The position numbers and the translations under genes are program-made. Shown here one piece after another: positions 41,703-50,706 of a stretch of DNA of 64,000 nucleotides. This DNA is from Streptomyces sp. NRRL F-5630 (lineage in GTDB: Bacteria; Actinomycetota; Actinomycetes; Streptomycetales; Streptomycetaceae), in assembly GCF_000719475.1 (NCBI RefSeq), contig NZ_JOGO01000008.1, forward strand, positions 71,829-135,828, given 5' to 3'. The notes beneath the pieces are model-generated. The model searched no databases, was not told where the DNA came from, and saw only the letters and a list, made by a program, of their open reading frames with translations. Position 1 is the first letter of the stretch, and every line of letters begins with the position of its first letter.

Positions 41703-43142
41703 GGACGCGGGGGGCGCCGCGGGCGTGGGGGGCGCCGAGGACGCGGGGGACGCCGAGAGCTCGGGGGATGCCGAGGACTCGACCGCCTCGGCTCCCGCGG
41801 GTTCCGGTGACCGCTTCGCGCCCGGCAGGTGGTTGAAGAGCAGGTTCAGGACGAGCGCGGTGAGGCATCCCGCGCTGATGCCGCTGTGCATGACCGTCTG
41901 GAACCCGTCGGGGAAACGGTCGTAGACCGTCGGAACGCCCACGGGGAGCAGTCCCACCGCGAGCGCGACGGCGACCACGGTCAGGTTGTGGTTGCCCTTG
42001 AAGTCCACCTCCGCGAGCGTGCGCAGCCCGCTCGCTGCGACCGTGCCGAACATGACCAGCCCGGCCCCGCCGAGCACGGGCGCGGGCACGGCGGCGACCA
42101 CGGCCCCGAGCTTCGGCAGCAGGCCGAGCAGGACGAGCATCCCGCCGGCCGCCGCGACGACCCAGCGGCTGCGCACCCGCGTCATCCCGACGAGCCCCAC
42201 GTTCTGCGCGAAGGCCGTGTACGGGAAGGTGTTGAAGACTCCGCCGAGCACCGTCGAGAGCCCGTCCGCGCGCAGCCCGTCCGCGAGCGTGCCCGGTTCC
42301 GCCTTGCGCCCGGTCATCTCGCCGACGGCGATGATGTCGCCCGAGGTCTCCGTCATCGACACGAGCGAGACGATGAGCAGCGACACGATCGCGCCCGCCT
42401 CGAAGGTGGGTGTGCCGAAGTGGAACGGGGTGCTGATCCCCGCCCAGTCCGCGTCACCGACCCCGCCGAAGTCCGTGAAACCGAACGGGATCGCGACCAG
42501 GACCCCCACGACGATCCCGACGAGCACAGCGACCCGGCTCAGGAACGCCGGCGCGAACCGCTGCACGCCGATCACGACGATCAGTACGAAGAGGGCGAGC
42601 GCGAGGTTCTTCGGCGCGCCGAAGTCCTTCGCGCCCTCACCGCCGGCGACCCACGCCCCGGCGACCGGCATGAGCGAGAGACCGATGACGAGGATGACCG
42701 TGCCCGTCACGAGCGGCGGGAAGAAACGCAGCAGCCGCCCGAAGACCGGTGCGAGCAGCACCATCGCGAGCCCCGCGACGATCACGGCCCCGTAGATCGC
42801 GGGCAGCCCGCCCGAGCCCGTGCCGATGAGCACCATCGGCGCGACGGCGGCGAACGTGCAGCCCTGCATGAGGGGAAGACGCACCCCGAACCGCCACACA
42901 CCCACGCACTGGATGAGCGTCGCGACCCCGGACACCAGGAGGTCGGCGGTGATGAGATACGCGAGGTCGGCGGGCGACAGCTTCATCGCCCCGCCCACGA
43001 TCAGCGGGACGGCGACCGCGCCCGCGTACATCGCGAGCACGTGCTGGAGCCCGAAGGCCAAGAGCTGTAGCGGGGGCGGTACTGCGTCCACGGGGTGAAC
43101 GGCCTTCACGGGCCGCGCGGCGGCGGGTGGCGCGCTCGGCAT
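41616..43142 (-). CDS. Nucleobase:cation symporter, NCS2 family
   Basis: A 508-residue membrane protein with about 14 helices that would import uracil, xanthine or uric acid with protons or sodium. Family motifs are LLAFGLQHVLAMYAGAVAVP, MQGCTFAAVAPM, SMTETSGDIIAVGEM and FAQNVGLVGMTRVRSRWV. ATG 43142 follows AGGGAGTGCCC. The cytoplasmic tail is long, Ala/Ser/Pro-rich and repetitive. The last 87 bases lie antisense to the end of the arsR-type gene. Which base is carried cannot be told from the sequence. Confidence 0.9.
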   Translation of the reverse strand: MPSAPPAAARPVKAVHPVDAVPPPLQLLAFGLQHVLAMYAGAVAVPLIVGGAMKLSPADLAYLITADLLVSGVATLIQCVGVWRFGVRLPLMQGCTFAAVAPMVLIGTGSGGLPAIYGAVIVAGLAMVLLAPVFGRLLRFFPPLVTGTVILVIGLSLMPVAGAWVAGGEGAKDFGAPKNLALALFVLIVVIGVQRFAPAFLSRVAVLVGIVVGVLVAIPFGFTDFGGVGDADWAGISTPFHFGTPTFEAGAIVSLLIVSLVSMTETSGDIIAVGEMTGRKAEPGTLADGLRADGLSTVLGGVFNTFPYTAFAQNVGLVGMTRVRSRWVVAAAGGMLVLLGLLPKLGAVVAAVPAPVLGGAGLVMFGTVAASGLRTLAEVDFKGNHNLTVVAVALAVGLLPVGVPTVYDRFPDGFQTVMHSGISAGCLTALVLNLLFNHLPGAKRSPEPAGAEAVESSASPELSASPASSAPPTPAAPPASSADGLAEPAGLAGGGVEDVVEKPGEERV

Positions 43143-43593
43143 GGGCACTCCCTGGGGGACGGCGGACCCGCACGGGCCCGGGGCGGAGGGGACACGGCAG
43201 AGTGTGAGGCACCGTGCAACCACCTGGAACCGTAGGGAAGTTAAACATTCTGTTGATGTCCGCGGGATTTCCGTGCCGTTTCCCGCCCGCGGCCTCTCGC
43301 CGCGCGCGGGCGAACCCGCGCCGACTTCGCCGGCCAGCCCCCGCCGACTCCCTGCCCGGCCACCGCCGATGCCCTGCTCAGTGCCGACCGACGCCCTGCC
43401 CAGTCCCCGTCGACTGCCCCGCTCGGCCCCCCTCGATGGCCCCGCTCAGCCCCCGCCGAGGGGTCCGGGCGGCCGGTGCCGACGGTGGCTCAGGTGGCGC
43501 CGACCTGCGGGGCCCGTGCCGACGGTCCCCGTCCCTCCCCGGGGCGACCCCCGCACAAGCCGCCGCTTCCCCCGTCCTGCGCGAGTGCCGCAC
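43143..43593. other. Long intergenic region upstream of the NCS2 gene
   Basis: The part nearest the permease has an AT-richer patch (GAAGTTAAACATTCTGTTG, about 43237-43255) that probably holds its promoter, without clear hexamers. The remainder carries degenerate repeats (43320-43465). No gene is supported. Confidence 0.45.
43320..43465 (+). repeat. About six degenerate 21-24 bp repeats
   Basis: Successive units resemble CGCCGACGCCCTGCCCAGTC with differing ends. They lie in non-coding DNA between the NCS2 and DUF305 genes. Too irregular for a CRISPR array. Confidence 0.45.
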
Positions 43594-44274
43594 TCAGCCC
43601 TTCGCCAGTGCCCGCATGCGGTGGATCTCGCTGCTCTGCTGTGCCACCACGTCGTTCGCCATCTCCTCGACCCGCAGGTTGTTGCCGCCGCCGAGCACCT
43701 CGCCCGCCATGTCGATGGCGCCTTCGTGATGCGTCGTCATGAGCCTGAGGAAGAGCCGGTCGAAGTCCTTGCCGCGCGCCGCCTTCAGCCGGGCGAGCTG
43801 CGCCTCGGTCGCCATGCCGGGCATCGTGCCGTGCTCGTGCTCCGGGGTGCGGGTCCCTTTCGGGTCGTACTGGGCCTGCCAGCCCTTCATCGCGTCGATC
43901 TCCGGGCCCTGCGTGTCCGCGATCCGTTCGGCCAGGGCCTTCACCCCGGCCGAGGACGCCCGCGCCGGGGCGAGCCGGCTCATCTCGATCGCCTGCGCGT
44001 GATGCGTCGTCATCATCGCCACATAGCGGAAATCAGCCGTGTTGGGCCGGTCGTCCTCCTTCTTGGCCGATTCCGCCTCCTGGGGGGAGAGCGTCTTCGC
44101 GGGCTCGCCCGGCTTGCCCGGCACGATCACCGAACTCGCCGAGGCCTTCGGCTCCTTGGCCCCGCCATCCGGCTCCTGACCTCCCCCTCCGCACGCCGCG
44201 AGTCCCAGGCACAGGGCGAGCGACAGTACGCCCCACAGGCCCCAACGGACACCAGGAGAACCAGAAGATTCCAT
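43594..44274 (-). CDS. DUF305 family lipoprotein
   Basis: A 226-residue lipoprotein: signal peptide ending in LGLAAC, lipidated Cys, Gly-rich linker, then two DUF305 halves with paired histidine motifs MMTTHHAQAIEM and LMTTHHEGAIDM. The fold is ferritin-like; a metal-related role is suspected in the family but not established. ATG 44274 follows ACAGGATCGTC. It is divergent from the LVIVD-repeat gene, a pairing that is common in Streptomyces. Confidence 0.88.
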   Translation of the reverse strand: MESSGSPGVRWGLWGVLSLALCLGLAACGGGGQEPDGGAKEPKASASSVIVPGKPGEPAKTLSPQEAESAKKEDDRPNTADFRYVAMMTTHHAQAIEMSRLAPARASSAGVKALAERIADTQGPEIDAMKGWQAQYDPKGTRTPEHEHGTMPGMATEAQLARLKAARGKDFDRLFLRLMTTHHEGAIDMAGEVLGGGNNLRVEEMANDVVAQQSSEIHRMRALAKG

Positions 44275-44409
44275 GACGATCCTGTTACCCGCTCTTGATA
44301 TGTGCATGAGGAGCAGGATACTTCGATCAGTTCCCGAACCATTCAACTCCGTTCATCCACCGCTCAGATCAGGGCGAAGACGGGCGGAGAAGAGGGAGAA
44401 GAGGAAGTA

Positions 44410-45897
44410 GTGACCCTGTCCAACCACCCCCACACCCGGCGCAGACGCCTCGGCGTCGGCGCCGCGGCGGCGGGACTGCTCGCCGCGCTCCTCGCCGTCA
44501 GCCCCGCGGCGGCGACGCCGGGACCCGGCGACGAGAGCGCGTCCCGTACGGCGGTCAGTTCCGAAGCCGCCGCATCGGCCAAGAAGGACGTGGCGTCGGG
44601 CGAGGTACCGGGCCAGGACGAGATCGTCCACTCCCGCAACATCGAGCACCTCAGCAACACCCCCAAGGACGCGCTGGCCGGCACCAACTCCGACCTCGCC
44701 TTCCGGGGCAAGTACGCCTTCGCGGGCAACTACGACGGTTTCCGCGTCTTCGACCTGAGCGACCCGAAGAAGCCGCGCACCGTCACGCAGGTTCTCTGCC
44801 CCGGCTCGCAGAACGACATCTCCGTCTCGGGCGACCTGCTCTTCCTGTCCACGGACTCCTCGCGCAGCGACGACTCCTGCAACAGCACGACGCAGCCCGC
44901 GACCGAGAAGTCCTCGTGGGAGGGCATCAAGGTCTTCGACATCAGCGACGTGCGGCACCCCGAGTACGTCGCCTCGGTCGAGACCGCCTGCGGCTCGCAC
45001 ACCCATACGCTCGTCCCCGAGCGCAAGGACGTGTACGTGTACGTGTCCTCGTACTCGCCGAGCGCCACGTTCCCGGACTGCCAGCCGCCGCACGACGGGA
45101 TCTCCGTCATCAAGGTGCCGCGCAAGGCGCCCCAGCAGGCGAAGGTCATCGACTTCCCGGTCCTCTTCCCGGACGGCGGCAACCCGGGCGCTCCCACCAA
45201 CCCGGGCGTCTCGGCCACGACCGGCTGCCACGACATCACCACGCTGCCCTCCGAGGACCTCGCGGCCGGAGCCTGCATGGGTGACGGCATCCTCCTCGAC
45301 ATCAAGAACCCGGCGAAGCCGCGCGTGATCGACCGGGTCCAGGACAACAAGAACTTCGCGTTCTGGCACTCCGCCACCTTCAACCAGAAGGCGAACAAGG
45401 TCGTCTTCACCGACGAACTCGGCGGCGGCGGCGCGGCCACCTGCAACGCGCAGGTCGGCCCCGACAAGGGTGCCGACGGCATCTACGACATCGTCGGCAA
45501 GGGCGACAAGCGCAAGCTCGTCTTCCGCTCCTACTACAAGATCCCGCGCCACCAGGCCGACACCGAGAACTGCGTCGCCCACAACGGCTCGCTCATCCCG
45601 GTCAAGGGCAAGGACCTCATGGTCCAGGCGTGGTACCAGGGCGGCGTCTCCGTCTGGGACTTCACCAACTCCGCCAAGCCGCAGGAGATCGCCTACTTCG
45701 AGCGCGGCCCCCTCAGCACGGACCAGCTCGCCTTGGGCGGCTCCTGGTCCGCGTACTACTACAACGGCTACATCTACTCGAACGACATCGAGAAGGGCTT
45801 CGACGTCCTGAAGATCAGCGACCGCCGCACCGACCCGGCCAAGAGGATCAAGGCCGACGAGCTGAACGTCCAGACCCAGCCGGACTACTTCGACTGA
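44410..45897 (+). CDS. Secreted LVIVD-repeat protein
   Basis: A 495-residue exported protein with signal peptide ending near AVSPAAA. The mature part is a beta-propeller of LVIVD-type repeats: YDGFRVFDLSDPKKPR, GIKVFDISDVRHPEYVAS, GDGILLDIKNPAKPRVID, GVSVWDFTNSAKPQEIAYF. Such proteins have no known activity and may bind surface ligands. GTG 44410 follows AGAAGAGGAAGTA. The gene is opposite the DUF305 lipoprotein and followed by a terminator. Confidence 0.85.
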   Translation: MTLSNHPHTRRRRLGVGAAAAGLLAALLAVSPAAATPGPGDESASRTAVSSEAAASAKKDVASGEVPGQDEIVHSRNIEHLSNTPKDALAGTNSDLAFRGKYAFAGNYDGFRVFDLSDPKKPRTVTQVLCPGSQNDISVSGDLLFLSTDSSRSDDSCNSTTQPATEKSSWEGIKVFDISDVRHPEYVASVETACGSHTHTLVPERKDVYVYVSSYSPSATFPDCQPPHDGISVIKVPRKAPQQAKVIDFPVLFPDGGNPGAPTNPGVSATTGCHDITTLPSEDLAAGACMGDGILLDIKNPAKPRVIDRVQDNKNFAFWHSATFNQKANKVVFTDELGGGGAATCNAQVGPDKGADGIYDIVGKGDKRKLVFRSYYKIPRHQADTENCVAHNGSLIPVKGKDLMVQAWYQGGVSVWDFTNSAKPQEIAYFERGPLSTDQLALGGSWSAYYYNGYIYSNDIEKGFDVLKISDRRTDPAKRIKADELNVQTQPDYFD

Positions 45898-45974
45898 GCC
45901 GCTGGGCGTCTGCCCCACCGGTCCCCGCGCGTGCGAAGCCGTCTTCCGCCCGTGCCCGGACCGTGCACCACCAC

Positions 45975-46008
45975 GACGGGCCACCTTCTCCCGGGGAGGT
46001 GGCCCGTC
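45975..46008 (+). terminator. Terminator after the LVIVD-repeat gene
   Basis: A 12-base-pair stem (45975-45986 with 45997-46008) about 80 bases after the stop codon, loop TCTCCCGGGG. The rest of the gap to 46216 holds nothing I can recognise. Confidence 0.7.
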
Positions 46009-46216
46009 CCCGCGCCGGGGAGCCGGACGCCGACACGGGCCCCGCTCGCCCGCCCCCGTCGCGACGGACAGCGCCGTGAGCCGCCGCACGGCCGAGACAC
46101 CGGCACGTACGGGCTCGCCCGCCGCCGCGAGACCGAGGCACTCGCCCCGCCGACGCGGTCCGCGGCGAGTGGACCGGACGACGCGAACGCTGCCCCGCCG
46201 AACGGCCGCGCGTCGT

Positions 46217-46930
46217 TCAGGCCGCCGCGTCCACCAGATCCAGTACCGGCCGCAGGCCCGCCGGACGGGACGTCACCGGGAGGTGCTCGACGAAGTGGAC
46301 CGCGCAGCCGAGGGCACTCGCGCCGCCGTCCGCCTCGCGGCTGTCGCCCACCATCAGCGTCTCCGGGCCCCGCGCGCCGAGCACCCCGCACGCCGTCGCG
46401 AAGAGCCGCGCGTCGGGCTTCTGCATCCCGTGCTCGAAGGAGAGCGTGTACGCGTCGACGAAGGCGTCGAGGCCGTGCGCGCGGAAGACGGGGCGTATGT
46501 CCCAGCCGACATTGCTCACCACGCCGATCCGGACGCCCCGCGCCCGCAGTCCCGCGAGGACGTCGTGGGCGTCCGGGTAGGGCCGCCAGCTCTCGGGCCG
46601 CATGTGCCGCGCGTACAACTCCTCGTGCAGCGCGTCGTCCGGCAGCGCCACGTGCCGCGACAGCCCCGTGTACGCGGCCCGGTGCGCCGCCGCGCTCTCG
46701 TCCCGTACGGGCCACAGCTCCGCCGTACGCGCGTCGGGGAACCGCACCGGCGCGCCCGGGGCGCCGCCCGGCTGGGCCCCCACCCGCTCCAGCGCGGCGG
46801 CGAGCTCGACGAGCCGCGCCTCCGGCAGGGCGTGGCCCCTCGCGGCGAGCGCCCCGCGCAGCCACTCCTCGGCCGGTTCGATGCGCAGCAGCGTCCCTGA
46901 GAAGTCGAAAAGGACCGTCTTGATCGTCAT
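46217..46930 (-). CDS. HAD family hydrolase
   Basis: A 237-residue haloacid-dehalogenase superfamily protein. Motif I is VLFDFSGTLL, with Asp nucleophile but Ser where the second Asp usually stands (DFSGT instead of DxDGT); motif II GVVSNVGWD, motif III lysine in GMQKPDARLF and motif IV MVGDSREADGGAS. The Ser variant is found in some phosphatases and dehalogenase-like members; substrate unknown. ATG 46930 follows AGGATCTTCGT. Confidence 0.88.
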   Translation of the reverse strand: MTIKTVLFDFSGTLLRIEPAEEWLRGALAARGHALPEARLVELAAALERVGAQPGGAPGAPVRFPDARTAELWPVRDESAAAHRAAYTGLSRHVALPDDALHEELYARHMRPESWRPYPDAHDVLAGLRARGVRIGVVSNVGWDIRPVFRAHGLDAFVDAYTLSFEHGMQKPDARLFATACGVLGARGPETLMVGDSREADGGASALGCAVHFVEHLPVTSRPAGLRPVLDLVDAAA

Positions 46931-46962
46931 ACGAAGATCCTCGGGGCGGCTCCGGATCCCGG

Positions 46963-47655
46963 TCAAGACGCCCCGGCGCCCCGCCGCACCCGTGTCCCGA
47001 GCACCACGAGCAGCGCCCCGAGGAGCCAGCCCCCCACCACGTCGCTCGGCCAGTGCACCCCGAGCCACACCCGCGTCAGCCCCACCCCGACGACGCTCAC
47101 CACGAGCACCGCGCCCACCGCCCACAGCACCGGACGCGGCGCCCCGTACCCGCGCAGCACCCACCACAGGAGCCCGCTCACCACCGTCGCGGTCAGCGCG
47201 TGGCCCGAGGGGTACGCGGCGAAATGCGCGGAGTCCACGGGGTCCCGCCACACCGGCCGCGGCCGTCCCACCGCCGCCTTGAGCAACTGCTGGAGCACCG
47301 CGCTCACGACGCACACCACCGCGATCCGAACGGCGAGTCCCCGCGCCCCGCGAGCGAGCAGCCACACCACGAGGAGCGCGGCGAGCAGCCGGAAGGTCCA
47401 CGGGTCCCACACCCAGTCGCTCAGCACCCGGCACGTGTGCGTCAGCCCTTCGTCCCGCACGGCCCGCCGGTGCGCGGAACGGGCCACCGAGGAGTCGAGC
47501 GAGAGCAGCGGCGGCCACGAGGAGGCCACGAGCCCGAGGAGAAGCGCCGAGAGCCCGCCGAGAACGAGAGCCGCCGTCCTCCACCGCCCGCTCGCGCTCG
47601 TGGGCGTCCCCTGCCCCGGCGGAGTGCGGGGTGTGCCGGTGGTCGCTGGAGGCAT
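46963..47655 (-). CDS. PAP2 family membrane phosphatase
   Basis: A 230-residue integral membrane protein with about five or six helices and the three PAP2 motifs: KAAVGRPRP, YPSGHALT and RVWLGVHWPSD. It would dephosphorylate a lipid phosphate such as phosphatidic acid or undecaprenyl pyrophosphate at the outer face of the membrane. It lies 32 bases upstream of the HAD gene on the same strand, possibly in one transcript. Confidence 0.92.
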   Translation of the reverse strand: MPPATTGTPRTPPGQGTPTSASGRWRTAALVLGGLSALLLGLVASSWPPLLSLDSSVARSAHRRAVRDEGLTHTCRVLSDWVWDPWTFRLLAALLVVWLLARGARGLAVRIAVVCVVSAVLQQLLKAAVGRPRPVWRDPVDSAHFAAYPSGHALTATVVSGLLWWVLRGYGAPRPVLWAVGAVLVVSVVGVGLTRVWLGVHWPSDVVGGWLLGALLVVLGTRVRRGAGAS

Positions 47656-47753
47656 ACGGGTTCCTCAGGGGCGGGGGCGGAACAGGGCACGCGCTCCGTG
47701 GGGGGAGCACGCGACGCGTACGTCCGCAGAGCCTAAGGCCCGGGCCCGCCGTC

Positions 47754-48689
47754 TCAGCCGAGCACGCGCAGGGCCGGGACGAGTGCGACGAGCACGGGGA
47801 CGAGCGGGACGAGCGCACCCGCCGCCGTCCACTGGAGCCTGCGGCCCGCCGTCAGCCGGGGGCGGGCCTCCAGGAGCCGGTGCACGCGACGCGGCACGTC
47901 GGCGTGGGGTGTGGGGGCCGGGCCGAAGACGCCGCGGTCCTCGTTCAGCTCCACGAGCGCGAGGGCCGTGGTCAGGCGTCCGAAGCGGCGCGAGGCGACG
48001 TCGTCGGCCGCGAGCTCGACGAGCCGGTGCATCTCGTCGCGGAACGCGGCGAAGACCGGGACCTGCGGAAACCCCCGCGCGAGCGCTCCCGAGCAGTGGA
48101 GGAGCCAGTCGTGACGCGCGTGCGCGTGGCCGAGTTCGTGGGCGAGGACCGCGTCGAGCTTGCTGCCCTCCAGGCGGCGCAGAGCCGCCGTGGTGATCAC
48201 GAGCTGCGGGGGAGTGCCGGGCAGCCACCACGCCTCGGGCTTCTCGCCCTCCAGTACGCGCAGCCGCTCCTTGGCGGGCCCCTCGCCCGGGAGCCGCGGG
48301 GAGCGCGTCCTGAGCGCGGCGCGCTCGGCGCGCCTGCGCCGCCTGCTCTCGCGGATCTCCCGGCTCAGCATCGCCGCCGTCCAGGCCCCGCCCGCCGCGA
48401 GGACGAGCGCGGTCGCCCCCGCCCAGGGGCCCGCGGTGCCGAGCGCGTACGCGTCGATCACGCCGTGCGGCGCGGAGGCGAAGAGCTGCCCGCGCACCGC
48501 CTTCCAGGCAGCCGCCGCGCTCAGCGCCATCGCGAGGGCGCAGCACATGAGCACACCGCCCACGACGCACTGCCACAGCCACAGCGCCACGATCGGCTCG
48601 CGGTCCGTCCACGGGACACGGGCGATCACGCGGGGAGCGAGCGCAGCGGTGAGCGCGCCGAGCAGGAGCAGGGCCACCGGGACCATCAT
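47754..48689 (-). CDS. M56-family membrane metallopeptidase
   Basis: A 311-residue membrane protein with the zinc motif HELGHAHARHD (HExxH) near residue 190 and a downstream ELAADD that provides the third ligand. Membrane helices lie near residues 1-20, 35-60, 85-110 and at the C-terminus. The family (BlaR1-like without sensor domain) is normally paired with a BlaI-type repressor gene that it cleaves; none is next to it here. The neighbour upstream is a DUF5134 gene. Confidence 0.9.
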   Translation of the reverse strand: MMVPVALLLLGALTAALAPRVIARVPWTDREPIVALWLWQCVVGGVLMCCALAMALSAAAAWKAVRGQLFASAPHGVIDAYALGTAGPWAGATALVLAAGGAWTAAMLSREIRESRRRRRAERAALRTRSPRLPGEGPAKERLRVLEGEKPEAWWLPGTPPQLVITTAALRRLEGSKLDAVLAHELGHAHARHDWLLHCSGALARGFPQVPVFAAFRDEMHRLVELAADDVASRRFGRLTTALALVELNEDRGVFGPAPTPHADVPRRVHRLLEARPRLTAGRRLQWTAAGALVPLVPVLVALVPALRVLG

Positions 48690-48852
48690 GCGTCCAGCCT
48701 ATGGGGGCGGCCGGTACGGAAGATACAGACTTTCATGGCAAGTGACGCACGCCACGGATCATCGCGTGCTGTTACGGGCCGCGCACGCAGTGTGAGGGCC
48801 CCGCGCGTGCCGACCGCGCGGCGGAGCGCGGCGCCACGGCGGGGGAGTGGCC

Positions 48853-49413
48853 TCACACCGCCAGCAGCATCGCGAGCATCCCCGTCGCCATCGCGAGCCG
48901 GCAGGCCCGCACGACCTCGGTGCGGCCCGTCCAGTGCGTGGGCGCCGGGCCCTGCGGCCCGCCCGCAGGGACGAGACGCGTGCCGGTGTAGAGGACATAG
49001 GCCGTGTAGTAGGCGAGGAGCAGCCCCGTGAGCAGCGGGACCCCGCCGGGCATGTGCCCGCCGCCGTGGCCGGCGTGCCCCGCCGGGGCGCTCGCCATCG
49101 CCCACGCCATGTAGGCCATGGCGAGGGTGCCGACGAGGTGGTGCACGTGGTGCGCCGAGCCCGCGCGCGCCGCCCACAGTGCCCGCAGCGCGGCGCCCCC
49201 GAAGACGACGGCGCAGCAGCTCCAGGCCCACGCCGGTGGCTGGAGCACGGCCGCGGGCACCGCCATGACCGCCATCGCGAACCCCATGAGCGCTTCCCCG
49301 CCCGCCGTGCCGCGCACGCCCTGACCGGGGTCGCGCATCCGCAGCAGGCAGTACGCCGACGTGGCCGCGCTCAGCGCGACGAGCAGCCAGGCGGCCGGTC
49401 CCGGAGCGTGCAC
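48853..49413 (-). CDS. DUF5134 membrane protein
   Basis: A 186-residue protein with about six membrane helices and histidine-rich loops (AHHVHHLVGTLAMAYMAW, GHAGHGGGHMPGG). It belongs to the actinobacterial DUF5134 family of unknown function; the histidines suggest possible metal binding, which is inference. GTG 49413 follows GGGGGGATCGCC. It is 163 bases upstream of the M56 peptidase on the same strand. Confidence 0.8.
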   Translation of the reverse strand: MHAPGPAAWLLVALSAATSAYCLLRMRDPGQGVRGTAGGEALMGFAMAVMAVPAAVLQPPAWAWSCCAVVFGGAALRALWAARAGSAHHVHHLVGTLAMAYMAWAMASAPAGHAGHGGGHMPGGVPLLTGLLLAYYTAYVLYTGTRLVPAGGPQGPAPTHWTGRTEVVRACRLAMATGMLAMLLAV

Positions 49414-49585
49414 GGCGATCCCCCCGTCGGAGCCTCAAGGGCCGAGAGTCATGACGGAGAGGGTCTGCCCGCGGCAGGCGGCGCCCAAGGGGTCGCACGG
49501 GGGTATGCGGGGGAGTGCGAGGGGGCGCGGGTGGCTGCCCCGGTCCCGGCGGGCGCCCGGACAGCCCGGCCCCGGGCGCACCGGC

Positions 49586-50524
49586 TCAGAGCGCTCCGGG
49601 CATCCGGGGACGGCCGTACGGAACGGCCGAAAGGGGCCCGGTGGGGGCCTGGTCCCCGGTAGTCGGGACGGGGGCGTGGGTGCGGGCCCCGTCGACCGGG
49701 CGGCCGGGGAAGTCGGCCTCCTCCAGGACGCCCACGCACGCGCGATGGACCTGGCGCGCGGTGAGGCGCGGATCCTGGACGTCGAGCATGTCGGAGACGA
49801 CCTCGGCGGCGAGCGAGGCCCGGACGCCGTGCGCGCGCAGCGTGTCGAGCATCCCCGCCACATGGCCGCCGCCCTCGCCCGGCAGGAGCCGGTGGTGGCG
49901 GGCCTCGTAACGCGGGTCGCGCAGCGGGGTGCGCAGCGCGTCGGCGAGCTGGACGGCGATGATCCGCTCGGCGGGAACGGGCGCCAGGTCGGCGGCGGTC
50001 GCGCCGGAGCGCGCCCAGTGCCAGCAGTCGACGAGGACGCCGCCGTTCGTCTCCCCCGCCGCCGCGACGACCTCCCAGGCCGCGCCGATCGTCCGGATGC
50101 CCGCGTAGGGGAGGAATTCGAGCGCCGCCCGCGCCCCGCTCGCGGCGGCCTTGCGGCACACGCCCGCGAAGCCGGCGGCCAGGTCGTCGAGCGGGCGCGC
50201 GGCGAAGACCGTGGCGTGCACGCGTTCGGGGCGGAACAGCGCGACGAGCCGCTCGGCGAGCGCGTCGTCCTCGCGGGCCCGCCGGCCGGCGCCTCCGCCC
50301 CACGCGGTGAGCAGTTCGATCTCCGTCACGCGCAGTCCGCGCGCGTCGAGCAGGTCGGTCATCCGGCGGTCGGTCCACCCCGCCTCCAGTGCGTCCTTGT
50401 ACTGCTCCACGGACAGGCCGAGGCCCTGGAAGCCCGCCTCGACGGCAGCCCCCACCCGGGTGCCGAAGGGCACGGCGCGAAGCGTCTGGGCACTGAGGGT
50501 CAGCTCGTAGGACACGGGACTCAT
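49586..50524 (-). CDS. Sugar phosphate isomerase/epimerase-like TIM barrel
   Basis: A 312-residue protein of the xylose-isomerase-like (AP endonuclease 2) TIM-barrel superfamily. Conserved strands are LEFLPYAGI with a metal-ligand Glu, VLVDCWHWARSG with Asp and His, and SLAAEVVSDMLD near the end with a Glu. The family isomerises or epimerises sugars, keto-acids or inositol derivatives; the substrate cannot be assigned. The last 45 residues are a Pro-rich tail. Divergent from the FUSC gene. Confidence 0.8.
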   Translation of the reverse strand: MSPVSYELTLSAQTLRAVPFGTRVGAAVEAGFQGLGLSVEQYKDALEAGWTDRRMTDLLDARGLRVTEIELLTAWGGGAGRRAREDDALAERLVALFRPERVHATVFAARPLDDLAAGFAGVCRKAAASGARAALEFLPYAGIRTIGAAWEVVAAAGETNGGVLVDCWHWARSGATAADLAPVPAERIIAVQLADALRTPLRDPRYEARHHRLLPGEGGGHVAGMLDTLRAHGVRASLAAEVVSDMLDVQDPRLTARQVHRACVGVLEEADFPGRPVDGARTHAPVPTTGDQAPTGPLSAVPYGRPRMPGAL

Positions 50525-50670
50525 CCTAACTTCGAGGCGCTCAGCTGGGGAAACCCCGGCCCCGACGGCTGAAATGCCGCGACGTCGCGCCGCCTTCGCC
50601 CCTCCCTCGGGCCGCCGAGGCCGCCGACGACCCGGGGTAAGGCCGCCTGGACTGGCACCCCGTGCCGTAA

Positions 50671-50699
50671 TTATTTACTGGTAAAACACTTGCTAACCT
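50671..50699 (+). promoter_or_regulatory. Promoter and operator of the FUSC-marR operon
   Basis: An extended -10 TGCTAACCT (TAACCT at 50694-50699) has TTATTT 17 bases upstream. The dyad TTTACTGGTAAA (50674-50685) overlaps the spacer and is a likely site for the MarR protein encoded downstream. A start point about seven bases after the -10 falls on or next to the ATG at 50707. Confidence 0.5.
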
Positions 50700-50706
50700 T
50701 GTGGGT

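Noticed and set aside
43320..43465. Repeats as a CRISPR array
   Set aside because: Units are degenerate, contiguous without spacers, and no cas gene is present.
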